Source: Planctomycetota bacterium (GTDB lineage Bacteria; Planctomycetota; UBA1135; UBA2386). From it: a DNA stretch of 20,155 nucleotides. Position numbers and translations under genes: made by a program. The stretch is from NCBI GenBank assembly GCA_947455805.1, contig CANGSN010000007.1, forward strand, positions 1 to 20,155, read 5' to 3'. Shown in pieces: positions 7,278 to 14,876 of this stretch. Within the stretch, counting starts at the first letter, position 1; every line of letters begins with the position of its first letter. The notes under the pieces were generated by a model that was not told the origin of the DNA, searched no databases, and worked only from the letters and a program-made list of their open reading frames with translations.

Positions 7278-9658
7278 GCGGCACCAGTCCCGATCCGCGC
7301 AAGTCGCGCCCCCTGGACGTCACCCAGGCCTACGTGCCGCCGGAGGTGCAGAACGCACCGCCGCTGCCCGAGGGCCTGCCGAAGATCCCAGGCATCACGC
7401 TGCACTTCGAGATCGCGCGCGGCGGCATGGGCGTCGTCTACAGCGGCCGTCAGGACTTCCTGGACCGCCGCGTCGCCGTGAAGCTGCTGTCGGTCGAACT
7501 CGGCGGCGAGTCGTTCGTGCAGCGCTTCCAGCGCGAGGCCAAGATCCTCGCCGGCATCAAGCACCCGAACATCGTCGCCTGCCACATGGCGGGCACCACG
7601 GACGACGGCCAGTCGTACCTGGTGATGGAGTACATCGACGGGCCGAGCCTGAAGAAGTGGATCACCGACCACGGCCCGGTGTCGGTGCCGGCGTCGCTGC
7701 GGCTGATCCGCGCCACCGCGCAGGCGCTGGGCCACGCGCACCAGCTCGGCATCATCCACCGCGACGTCAAGCCCGAGAACATCCTGCTCGAGACGGTGAC
7801 GTCGACGGCGCTGGACGTGGCGTTCCCGTTCACGCCGAAGGTCGTCGACCTCGGCCTCGCGCGCAGCAACTCCGGCAGCGCGTCGCTCGGCCTGACGTCG
7901 CCCGGCTCGGTGATGGGCACGCCGGCGACGATGTCGCCCGAGCAGTACGACGAGCCCGACGCGGTCGACTTCCGCAGCGACATCTACGGGCTCGGCTGCG
8001 TGTTCTACGAGATGCTGGTCGGCCAGCCGGCGTTCCGCGCGCGCAAGCTGACGGAGATCGTCGCGCAGAAGCGGCAGCCGATCGCGCCGAACCCGTGCAA
8101 CGAGAACGCGACCATTCCGCCGGCCGTCGGCGCGCTGGTGCAGAGCATGCTCGCCGGCAATCGCGACGAGCGGCCGCGTTCCTACAAGGAGCTCGACGAG
8201 CGCATCGCCGACCTGATCGACACGATGATCGCGCGGCACACGCGCACGCCGTCGAAGACGTCGCCGCCGCCGGTGGTCGGCGAGGAGACCGAGTGGGGCA
8301 CCGGTCCGCTGATGCGGCCGTCGAAGACCAGGCTCGACAAGCCCGCGGGCGACGATCCGTTCGCCAAGGCCGAGCAGAAGGCGAAGGACGACGCCGGCAA
8401 GCCGAAGACGCCGAGTGCCGGCCTGCTGCGCACGTCGGAGATCAACTTCCTCGCCGAGGGACTCGGGGCGCCGGCGGAACCGCCGAAGCCGGCGTTCGAG
8501 GACCTCGGCGCGACGGTGGTCTCGAAGCTGCCGCCGAAGGAGGATTCGGCGACGTCCGGCGCGAAGCCGCCGCAGCCGAAATCGACGCCAGAAGCGAAGC
8601 CGAGCCCGAAGAAGCCGCCGTTGGCGCTGCTCGTCGGCGGTGCGCTGGTGCTCGGGATCGGCGGCTGGTTGCTGTTGGGCCGCGATGGCGGCGAGGCCGG
8701 CGGGGAACCGGTGGCTGGCGGTGGCACGACGACCACGCCGCCGAAGCCGAAGCCGGCGGCGCCGGTGATCGACGCGATCGTCGGTGCCGACGGCGCGTTC
8801 GCCCTGAAGCAGACCGTCAAGCTCGAGGCGAAGGTCCGCTCGCCGGGCGGCAGGTCGATGTTCGCGTGGTCGATGCCCGACGAGTTGTTCGCGCGCACGC
8901 GGAACAGCGAGAAGATCGACATCCAGGTCATGGACGGCCTGCCCGGTGTCGTCTTCGACGTCGAGCTCGAGGTCAACGACGGCAAGGGCCAGACCGCCAG
9001 GCAGAAGGTGCCGATCACCGTCGCCGACTTCCCTGGTCGCAAGGCGATGGTCGGCTTCAAGGCGCTGCCCGAGTGGCGCCTCGACAAGCGCGACGTCTTC
9101 TGGGTCGACGTGTCGAACGACAAGGACGACTTCGTCGCCTGCACGGCCAACAAGGAGCTGCGCACGCTCAGCACCAGCCTCGATCCGAACGAGACCTACT
9201 GGGAGTGGAGCGGCAAGCTCACCTCGGAGGTCGCCGACGAGAACGGGGCGCCGGCGAGGATCGGCGTGCGGGCCGAGTTCGGCGCCGTCGGCTACACCGT
9301 CGTCTGCAGCCGCACGGGTGGCAGCGACGAGTCGGATTGGACCGTCGACGCCCATCCGAGCCAGCTCACCCAGACCGGCTGGTCGCCCGCAGGCGAAGCG
9401 ATCCGGCTCCAGTTCCCGAACGCACCCGACGAGAAGGTCGTGACCCGCGGCTGGTTCCGTCTGCAACGCCGGCGCGGCCAGCTGTCGATCGAGATCGGCA
9501 GCGCCGCCGACGTGTTCGTCGACGGCAAGCAGGACCCGGAGGTGCGCATCGAGAGCGTCAAGTCGAAGACGTTCGACCTGCCCGCCGATGCCGCGGCGTC
9601 GCAGCTGACGCTGTTCGTCGACCAGGGCCGCGGCGAGTTCCGCCTGCGCAGCCGCTGA
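7274..9658 (+). CDS. Transmembrane Ser/Thr protein kinase (Hanks type, PknB-like) with extracytoplasmic PKD-like domain
   Basis: The 794-residue product starts at GTG 7274, which overlaps the upstream TGA as GTGA. The kinase domain (~41-315) has the glycine loop ARGGMGVVY (48-56), ATP-binding Lys70 in VAVK, Glu88 in the C helix, catalytic HRDVKPEN (162-169), and DLG (192-194) where most kinases have DFG. The P+1 segment is GTPATMSPEQ (215-224), followed by SDIYGLG. It should phosphorylate Ser/Thr on protein substrates. A Pro/Lys-rich linker (325-447) precedes one transmembrane helix (~449-468). Residues ~497-585 look PKD-like (WSMPDELF, VVFDVELEVNDGKGQ), and ~590-794 form another beta-rich, unrecognised region outside the membrane. 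The layout is that of a receptor kinase. The coupled upstream lipoprotein with its thioredoxin-fold domain is a candidate sensor or co-receptor on the same side of the membrane (inference). Confidence 0.93.
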   Translation: MSGTSPDPRKSRPLDVTQAYVPPEVQNAPPLPEGLPKIPGITLHFEIARGGMGVVYSGRQDFLDRRVAVKLLSVELGGESFVQRFQREAKILAGIKHPNIVACHMAGTTDDGQSYLVMEYIDGPSLKKWITDHGPVSVPASLRLIRATAQALGHAHQLGIIHRDVKPENILLETVTSTALDVAFPFTPKVVDLGLARSNSGSASLGLTSPGSVMGTPATMSPEQYDEPDAVDFRSDIYGLGCVFYEMLVGQPAFRARKLTEIVAQKRQPIAPNPCNENATIPPAVGALVQSMLAGNRDERPRSYKELDERIADLIDTMIARHTRTPSKTSPPPVVGEETEWGTGPLMRPSKTRLDKPAGDDPFAKAEQKAKDDAGKPKTPSAGLLRTSEINFLAEGLGAPAEPPKPAFEDLGATVVSKLPPKEDSATSGAKPPQPKSTPEAKPSPKKPPLALLVGGALVLGIGGWLLLGRDGGEAGGEPVAGGGTTTTPPKPKPAAPVIDAIVGADGAFALKQTVKLEAKVRSPGGRSMFAWSMPDELFARTRNSEKIDIQVMDGLPGVVFDVELEVNDGKGQTARQKVPITVADFPGRKAMVGFKALPEWRLDKRDVFWVDVSNDKDDFVACTANKELRTLSTSLDPNETYWEWSGKLTSEVADENGAPARIGVRAEFGAVGYTVVCSRTGGSDESDWTVDAHPSQLTQTGWSPAGEAIRLQFPNAPDEKVVTRGWFRLQRRRGQLSIEIGSAADVFVDGKQDPEVRIESVKSKTFDLPADAAASQLTLFVDQGRGEFRLRSR

Positions 9659-9685
9659 AGCGACTCTGCGCAGCTGGCCCCGAGG

Positions 9686-9790
9686 AGACGACGCAGCGGG
9701 GCTGGATGCTTCGATCTCGCGTCGATGGGCCCCGCGTTGCGGCGTCCCGGCAATCGCCGAGCCGGGTCGCCCTGCGGGCGAGCTGGCTCA
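9686..9790 (-). repeat. Structured 105-bp element, copy A (inverted relative to copy B)
   Basis: Read on the minus strand, this begins with the stop codon of the TorF-like gene and aligns over its whole length with 12324-12429 at roughly 80 percent identity by eye, with a few 1-base indels. The longest shared block is GGGACGCCGCAACGCGGG. Hairpin 1 (9759-9789) pairs GAGCCAG with CCGGCTC (one A-C mismatch) and TCGCCC with GGGCGA around a 3-base loop. A central CCGC-AAC-GCGG hairpin and a weaker third stem follow. It fills most of the gap between convergent genes, so it could terminate both transcripts or act as a 3'-UTR or small RNA. Confidence 0.75.
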
Positions 9791-10597
9791 GAACACCCAG
9801 GTGACCGCGATCGTGAACCAGATCGGGTCGTCGTCGATGCCCTGCGGCGCGATGTCGCGGAACCAGCGATCCTGCACCGAGTTCATCATCGCCGAGCCGT
9901 TCGCGCTGGCGGTCAGCGTGGTGCGCTCGTCGTACTTGTAGTTGAGCGCGATCGTGCCGCGCAGGTCGGCGAGGCCCGCTTCGCCCAGGCCGTAGAGCCA
10001 CGACGCCTGCGCTTCGCTGACGTAGCCGAGCGAGCCGTCGAGGTTGAGCGACCACTGGTCGCCGAGCGGGATGTCCTCGGTGCAGCCGGCGCGGTAGTAG
10101 CCGCCGCGCACTTCGTCGAAGTCGTAGTGCAGCGACACGTAGGGCGTCGCGTCGAGCAACGTGGTGCTGGCCAGCAGGAACACCTCCGAGGTCGCACCGC
10201 GTTCGCCGTTCGCGAATTCGAGGCCGTTCGGCAGGTTGTAGTTGTGTACGCCGGCGCGCAGGTCGAAGTCGCCGATGCGCTTCTGGTAGCTGGCGACGGC
10301 TTCGATCTGCGAGAAGCGGCCGGCATGGCCGTCGGGGAACCAGGCGCCGCCGGTGTTGTTGCGCAGGTCCATGTTCGCCTCGACGTCGACGCGGATCGTG
10401 TCGCCGGACGAGGTCGGCAGGGCGATGCCGAGGCGCGGTTGCACGACCGGGTTGTCGACCAGCGTGATGCCGCGGTGCACGAACTTGGTCGCGAACGTCG
10501 CTCCCATGGCGACGGTGGGCTTGGCGTCCTTCGGCACGATGCAGCCGGCGAAGAGGACGGACAAGAGACAGAGGGAGCCGACGGCGCGGTGATGCAT
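9788..10597 (-). CDS. TorF-like outer-membrane porin / beta-barrel lipoprotein
   Basis: The 269-residue product starts at ATG 10597, with GGAG 5 bases upstream and a signal ending in lipobox LFAGC. The mature part is built of alternating amphipathic strands and ends in TWVF, a terminal Phe typical of outer-membrane barrels. Its start (MGATFATKFVHRGITLVDNPVVQP) resembles the Gcw_chp/TorF putative-porin family, where a strand with a Y/F-V-x-RG motif is followed by a D-P-x-x-Q segment. This match is from memory of the family pattern, so the family call is moderate while the barrel call is stronger. A lipobox on a barrel protein is unusual; the cysteine may simply mark a type I cleavage region. 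It is divergent from the tandem pair at 10736-12326, sharing a 138-base intergenic region, which hints at joint control of three surface proteins. Confidence 0.75.
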   Translation of the reverse strand: MHHRAVGSLCLLSVLFAGCIVPKDAKPTVAMGATFATKFVHRGITLVDNPVVQPRLGIALPTSSGDTIRVDVEANMDLRNNTGGAWFPDGHAGRFSQIEAVASYQKRIGDFDLRAGVHNYNLPNGLEFANGERGATSEVFLLASTTLLDATPYVSLHYDFDEVRGGYYRAGCTEDIPLGDQWSLNLDGSLGYVSEAQASWLYGLGEAGLADLRGTIALNYKYDERTTLTASANGSAMMNSVQDRWFRDIAPQGIDDDPIWFTIAVTWVF

Positions 10598-10602
10598 GCG
10601 AA

Positions 10603-10606
10603 CTCC
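10603..10606 (-). promoter_or_regulatory. Shine-Dalgarno of the TorF-like gene
   Basis: GGAG on the minus strand ends 5 bases before ATG 10597 and supports that start. The remaining intergenic sequence up to 10735 must hold divergent promoters, but I saw no convincing -35/-10 pair. Confidence 0.5.
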
Positions 10607-10735
10607 AGGCGAGTGGACGGCGCGGTGAGGCGGCGCAGTATCGAAGGGCCTCGCGGGCAAATCCATCGCGCTGCCGGTTACCCTCGCTGCGGCGTCGACT
10701 CGTATCGGGCAGCTCCTCCGCACCGTCCCGCACCC

Positions 10736-11512
10736 GTGCTTCCGCTCCCGCGTCCCACTCGCCGTCGCGCTGCCCTGGCCGCGATGCTGTTCGCACTGCT
10801 CGCGGCGAACGCCTGCAGTTCGTGGTCGGGCACCGCCGAGGTCGGCTACGCGCAGCTCGCGGTGCGCGGCGACCTCGCCCTCAGTGACACCGGCAGCACC
10901 AGCGAACAGAGCGTGCGTTCGGCGTTCGGTCTCGGCGACGATCGGGGCGCTCCGTATGCGCGCGGTCGGCTCGACGTCGGTCCATTGGCGCTGTCCGGTT
11001 CGGTGATGTCGCTGCAGGAGAACGGCGAGGGCGTGCTGCAGTCGGGCTTCGGCGGGCTGGTGGCCGGCACTCCGGTCGCGTCGGATCTCGACGTGGCGAT
11101 CGGCAAGCTGGCGGCCGCGTTCGATCTGCGGCTCGGGCCCGTGCGTGTGCAGCCAGGGCTGGCGATGGACGTCGTCGACCTCGACTTCACCGTGCGCGAG
11201 ACCGTGCTCGGCAATCGCGAGGAGATCGACGAACTGCTCGGCATACCGCTGCTGTTCGTGCGCAGCGAGGTCGCGGTCGGCGACTTCCTGGCCACGGCCG
11301 AGCTCGGCTACCTCGACATCACCTCGGCCGGCGACGGTGGTCGATTCCTGGACGCCGAAGCCAGGCTGCAATGGACGCCGGTGGCGCCGGTCTCGTTCGC
11401 GGTCGGCTATCGCCACCTCGGCATCGATGCCAACGGCGCAACCGATGGGGGCCAGGTGGGGGTCGATCTCACCTTGTCCGGTTGGTTCGTCGGCGGCGGC
11501 CTGCGCTTCTGA
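10736..11512 (+). CDS. Outer-membrane beta-barrel-type lipoprotein, paralogue 1
   Basis: The start chosen is GTG 10736 because it gives a proper signal: an Arg-rich n-region (RPTRRR), a hydrophobic core, and lipobox AANAC. The alternative ATG 10784 leaves only a hydrophobic core. The 258-residue product is composed of alternating strands, for example TAEVGYAQLAVRGDL, LDVGPLALSGSVMSL and VSFAVGYRHLGID, and ends in GGGLRF. A C-terminal Phe is the usual signal for outer-membrane barrel insertion. It is a diverged tandem paralogue of the next gene: both share APYAR-x-(R)LE/D, a GFG/DFG-x3-AG-(S/T) strand, RLQ-x-T/W followed by AGYR/VGYR, and a terminal strand G-x-(K/R)F. No specific family is recognised and ligand or function is unknown. 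The 52-base gap to the next gene suggests one transcript. Confidence 0.75.
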   Translation: MLPLPRPTRRRAALAAMLFALLAANACSSWSGTAEVGYAQLAVRGDLALSDTGSTSEQSVRSAFGLGDDRGAPYARGRLDVGPLALSGSVMSLQENGEGVLQSGFGGLVAGTPVASDLDVAIGKLAAAFDLRLGPVRVQPGLAMDVVDLDFTVRETVLGNREEIDELLGIPLLFVRSEVAVGDFLATAELGYLDITSAGDGGRFLDAEARLQWTPVAPVSFAVGYRHLGIDANGATDGGQVGVDLTLSGWFVGGGLRF

Positions 11513-11564
11513 TCGCTGCCCCGGCTGGCGAATCGGGTCCGCGTGCGCGATGCTCCCGTTCGCC

Positions 11565-12326
11565 ATGACCAAGTCGTCGCTGCTGCTCGTCTCGACGCTG
11601 TGCCTCTTCGCTGCCTGCAAGGGCAACGCCTACCGCCTCAACGTCGGTCCGATGTTCGCGGTCGCCAACGGTCAGATCGCGTTGCAGAACGCGGCCGGCA
11701 GCTTGTCGCTCGGCGACAACCAGAACGACATCGACAGCGAGCTCGGCACCGGCGACACCCAGGCCGCTCCCTACGCGCGCCTCGAGGCGAGCAACGGCAA
11801 GCACCGCTTCCGCCTGCATGGCTTCGGCATGGACGCCAACAGCAGCGGCCAGCTGCTGGGCGACTTCGGCAACATCGCCGCCGGTTCGCAGGTGACGACG
11901 TCGACCGAGTTCTACGCCATCTCGGCGAACTGGGGCTTCGAGGTGCTGCGCGGCGAGAAGTACCGCGTCGCCGTCGGTGCCCAGGCTGGCTACTACTCGC
12001 TCGACGTCGCCGCGCGCAGCCAGACCAGCCGCGAAGAGGTCGTCACCGACGTCGTCGTCCCGATGCCGTTCCTCGAGGTCGAGGGCCTGTTCGGCCCGCT
12101 GACCATCGGCGCCAACGCCGGCATCATGGGTGCGGACCTCGGCGACGGCAGCGGCCGCTATTGGGACATGGAGGGTTACCTCCGTCTGCAGGCGACCAAG
12201 AACTTCGACCTGATGGCCGGTTACCGCTACCTGCTGCTCGACGCCTACGGCACCGCGACCGACCGCGACTTCGACGCGGACGTCGACGTGCAGGGCGTCT
12301 TCCTGACGGCCGGCATCAAGTTCTGA
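11565..12326 (+). CDS. Outer-membrane beta-barrel-type lipoprotein, paralogue 2
   Basis: The 253-residue product starts at ATG 11565, giving MTKSSLLLVSTLCLFAAC with lipobox FAAC; ATG 11550 would add only five residues (MLPFA) and is possible. The mature protein alternates strands (KHRFRLHGFGM, EFYAISANWGFEV, KYRVAVGAQAGYYSLDV, FDLMAGYRYLLLDAYG) and ends FLTAGIKF, matching an outer-membrane barrel with terminal Phe. It pairs with the preceding gene as a tandem duplication, the C-terminal strands being most alike. Function is not recognised. The stop codon forms part of the first hairpin of structured element copy B, so the 3' end of this transcript is probably defined there. Confidence 0.78.
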   Translation: MTKSSLLLVSTLCLFAACKGNAYRLNVGPMFAVANGQIALQNAAGSLSLGDNQNDIDSELGTGDTQAAPYARLEASNGKHRFRLHGFGMDANSSGQLLGDFGNIAAGSQVTTSTEFYAISANWGFEVLRGEKYRVAVGAQAGYYSLDVAARSQTSREEVVTDVVVPMPFLEVEGLFGPLTIGANAGIMGADLGDGSGRYWDMEGYLRLQATKNFDLMAGYRYLLLDAYGTATDRDFDADVDVQGVFLTAGIKF

Positions 12327-12429
12327 TTCGGCTCGCCCGCTGGGCGACCCGAATCAGCGCCTCCTGGGACGCCGCAACGCGGGATCCATCCGCCGCGAGA
12401 ACGACGCCATCAGCCCCGCTGCGTCGTCT
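12324..12429 (+). repeat. Structured 106-bp element, copy B
   Basis: This starts at the stop codon of the barrel gene ending at 12326. Hairpin 1 (12325-12355) pairs GATTCGG (12325-12331) with CCGAATC (12349-12355) and TCGCCC (12333-12338) with GGGCGA (12342-12347), loop GCT, one C-C mismatch. Hairpin 2 pairs CCGC (12372-12375) with GCGG (12379-12382), flanked by GGA/TCC. Hairpin 3 pairs ACGACGC (12401-12407) with GCGTCGT (12421-12427) around 13 bases. Compared with copy A, the third and fourth pairs of hairpin 1 change on both sides (T-A here, G-C and C-G there). It fills most of the gap to the convergent AHCY-like gene. Confidence 0.78.
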
Positions 12430-12443
12430 GCTTGCCAGCCGGC

Positions 12444-14876
12444 TCAGCCGCGCGGGGCGCCGTCGACGTCGATGTCGCGATCGACCGCCAGCAGCCGCTT
12501 CGGCACGTTCTCGCCGCGTCCGGTGCGGGCCAGCAGGCCGAGCGACGTGCGCACCAGCTGCGTCAGCACCTCGTCGATCAGTTCGGTGGCGACGCCGTAG
12601 AACAGGAAGTTGATCGGCGTCAGGTTGCCGAGCGCCAGCACGGTCTTGCTCGGACGGCCGTCGCCGAAGTCGAAGTGGCAGCGGTGGCCGTAGAGCCGCA
12701 ACGTGCGCGGATCGAGCAGTTCCTCCGCGCGGATGCCCACCGGCACCGTGCCGAGCCGCGGCGTCTCCGTGCGCACCAGCGCGTCGAACCACTCCATCAG
12801 GCCGTGGAACTCGACCTTCTTCGTCGAGCCGCTGGCGAGCACCAGGAACGGTTGCTTGCCGTGCAGCAGCCACTGCTCGAGGTCGCTGCCGCGCAGCACG
12901 CTGTCGCCGGTGACGCCGAGCACGAGGTCGACGTCGAGGAACGCGCCGGCCGGCAGTCCGGCGAGCGTGCGCGCCTCGACCACGTCAGCGGGCGTCGTCG
13001 CCGGATCGGCGACGAGGTCGACGCCGAGGATCGGCCGCGTGTCGAGCCGCGTGCGCAGGTGGCGCACCAGTTCGCTGCCGATGGCGCCGCGCGAACCGAG
13101 CACCAGCGCGCGGCGCCGCGACAGGATCTTGCCGTCGGCGTTCAGCACCGATTCGACGGCGCCGAGGATCGACGCCGCGACCTCGCGCGCCTCGATCGCC
13201 CGCTTGTGGTGCGAGATCGCGATCGAGAACGACGGCAAGGCGAGGTGCCCGTGCTGGCGTTCGACCGCGGCGAGGCGGTCGAAGCCGTTGCGCGTGTGCT
13301 CGACGGTGCCGCACAGGTGGTCGCCGAGGACCGCCGCCAGCAGTGCTTTGCCGTCGAGCCCGCCGAGCGCGTCGGCGTCGGCGCCGAGTTCCTGCGCGAA
13401 GGTGCCGAGCGTGACCCCGCGCAAGAGCCCGTCCTGCACGACCGGACCGAGGTAGCCGCCGTCTTCGACCAACAGCAGCCGCCGGCCGTTGGCCCGGCAG
13501 CGACCGAGCTGGCGCAGGAACGGCACCACCGCCGCGGCGCGCATCGCCGGCAGGAAGGCGATGCCGCGCGCCGCGAGCGCGCGTTCGATCGCCGGCGCCT
13601 CGTCGAGCCGCGAATACTGCGTCGACAGGCGGTAGTGCCCGTCGAGGTGGCCCGGCGTCGGCACGTTGACCAGCGCCAGGGAGCGGAACGCGTCGACCGG
13701 CAGGTCGAGCACGGCGTCGAGGTAGCTCGAGGCCGGCTCTCCCGAGTAGGTGACGAACAGCACCGACAGGTCGCGGCAGCCGAGGGCGCGCAGCGCGGCG
13801 ATGGTGCCGACGACCTCGGCGGTCATGTGGTGCACCAGGAACACCGCGACGTCGCGCATCGGCTCGGCCTCACGATGCTGAGCGACGACGGCGCTCAGCG
13901 CCGGCATGCGGCGCAGGAACGCGTCGGCGTCGAGGCGCTGGCGGCGCTGGCCGAGCGACAGCTCGAGCACGCGGCCGAGCTGGGCGATGTCGACGAACAC
14001 CGGCAGCAGGCCGGTGTCGACGCGCAGCACCTCGCGTTCGCCGAGCAGGCGTCGGATGCCGCGGTCCTCGAACGCCAGCAGCACGCGCTTCAGCATGTCG
14101 GCGATCGCCTGCGGATCGCTCTCCAGCAGCAGCGGCAGCGCCTGATCGCCCCACTGTAGCGACACCTGCTGCAGCGTGCCGAGCCCCGCCTGGTCGAGCT
14201 GGTGGAACAGGTGGCTGTGCGGCACGCGCTTCTCGACGAACGAGCGCCGCCCGCGCTCGGCCTCGCGGCGCAACCCTTCCGTCCACGTCTGCGCGATGCG
14301 CGTCGAGCCGGCGATGAAGTGGCGCTCGGCGACGTCGTCGATGCGCACGTGCGGCAGCGACGCGAGGTCGATGCGGCGGCCTTGCACGTTCTCGACGGTC
14401 ACGCGCAGCGAACCGTGCGCGCCGCTGCGGCGCGGCGGCAGGTACTCGAGCACGAAGCGGCTCGCGTGTTCGCCGTCGAAGTCGGCGACCAATGCCTTGG
14501 TGCGTGTGCGATCGTCGGGCAGCAGCGCTTCGCGGTAGCGCTGGCGCTGCAGGCTGCCGAGCAGAGCACGCAGCCGCGTCTCCAGCATCTCGGGCTGTTC
14601 GGCGATCCAGTCGAACGTCGCCATCTCGGCGACGAGGCGCATGCCGTCGATGCCGAAGCGCTCGACCAGTTCCGGGTTCTCGCGCGCACGCAGGCGCCGC
14701 TCGACGGAGAGGTCCGAACGGTCGCTGCGCGCCGCCGACGTCGCCATCTCGGCGATCGCGCGCGACAGCACCGACAGGCCGTGCAGCACCGGTTGCGCGT
14801 CGAAGCCGAGCGCCCACACGTCGTGCTCGCGGCGCAGCGACGGGCCCAGCGACGTCGGTTGGCTCGTGTCCTTCAC
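12444..14876 (-). CDS. Divergent S-adenosylhomocysteine-hydrolase-like protein with long N-terminal extension
   Basis: The 810-residue product starts at GTG 14876, supported by GGAGG 6 bases upstream and by the 4-base GTGA overlap with the dehydrogenase gene before it. Residues ~340-810 follow the motif order of AHCY: HMTAE (350-354, AHCY HMTVE), VEDGG (470-474, AHCY VDDGG), VEHTRNGFDRL (525-535, AHCY EETTTGVHRL), LALPSFSIAISHHK ending at Lys558 (AHCY Lys186), Rossmann loop GSRGAIG (594-600, AHCY GYGDVGKG), VTGDSVL (AHCY TGNKD-I), and a C-terminal helix region. The adjacent AHCY Asp190/Asn191 positions appear to be Glu562/Ala563, and the STQD segment is replaced by YSGEP. AHCY uses NAD to oxidise the 3'-OH of adenosylhomocysteine; the changed residues suggest a different substrate or no catalysis. 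Residues 1-340 match nothing I recognise. AHCY is normally 430-490 residues, so this is almost twice as long. Homology is fairly secure; function is unknown. Confidence 0.75.
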   Translation of the reverse strand: MKDTSQPTSLGPSLRREHDVWALGFDAQPVLHGLSVLSRAIAEMATSAARSDRSDLSVERRLRARENPELVERFGIDGMRLVAEMATFDWIAEQPEMLETRLRALLGSLQRQRYREALLPDDRTRTKALVADFDGEHASRFVLEYLPPRRSGAHGSLRVTVENVQGRRIDLASLPHVRIDDVAERHFIAGSTRIAQTWTEGLRREAERGRRSFVEKRVPHSHLFHQLDQAGLGTLQQVSLQWGDQALPLLLESDPQAIADMLKRVLLAFEDRGIRRLLGEREVLRVDTGLLPVFVDIAQLGRVLELSLGQRRQRLDADAFLRRMPALSAVVAQHREAEPMRDVAVFLVHHMTAEVVGTIAALRALGCRDLSVLFVTYSGEPASSYLDAVLDLPVDAFRSLALVNVPTPGHLDGHYRLSTQYSRLDEAPAIERALAARGIAFLPAMRAAAVVPFLRQLGRCRANGRRLLLVEDGGYLGPVVQDGLLRGVTLGTFAQELGADADALGGLDGKALLAAVLGDHLCGTVEHTRNGFDRLAAVERQHGHLALPSFSIAISHHKRAIEAREVAASILGAVESVLNADGKILSRRRALVLGSRGAIGSELVRHLRTRLDTRPILGVDLVADPATTPADVVEARTLAGLPAGAFLDVDLVLGVTGDSVLRGSDLEQWLLHGKQPFLVLASGSTKKVEFHGLMEWFDALVRTETPRLGTVPVGIRAEELLDPRTLRLYGHRCHFDFGDGRPSKTVLALGNLTPINFLFYGVATELIDEVLTQLVRTSLGLLARTGRGENVPKRLLAVDRDIDVDGAPRG

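Noticed and set aside
9686..12429. Inverted repeats considered as insertion-sequence ends
   Set aside because: No transposase lies between them, no target-site duplication was seen, and each copy starts exactly at a stop codon with compensatory stem changes, which fits an RNA element better.
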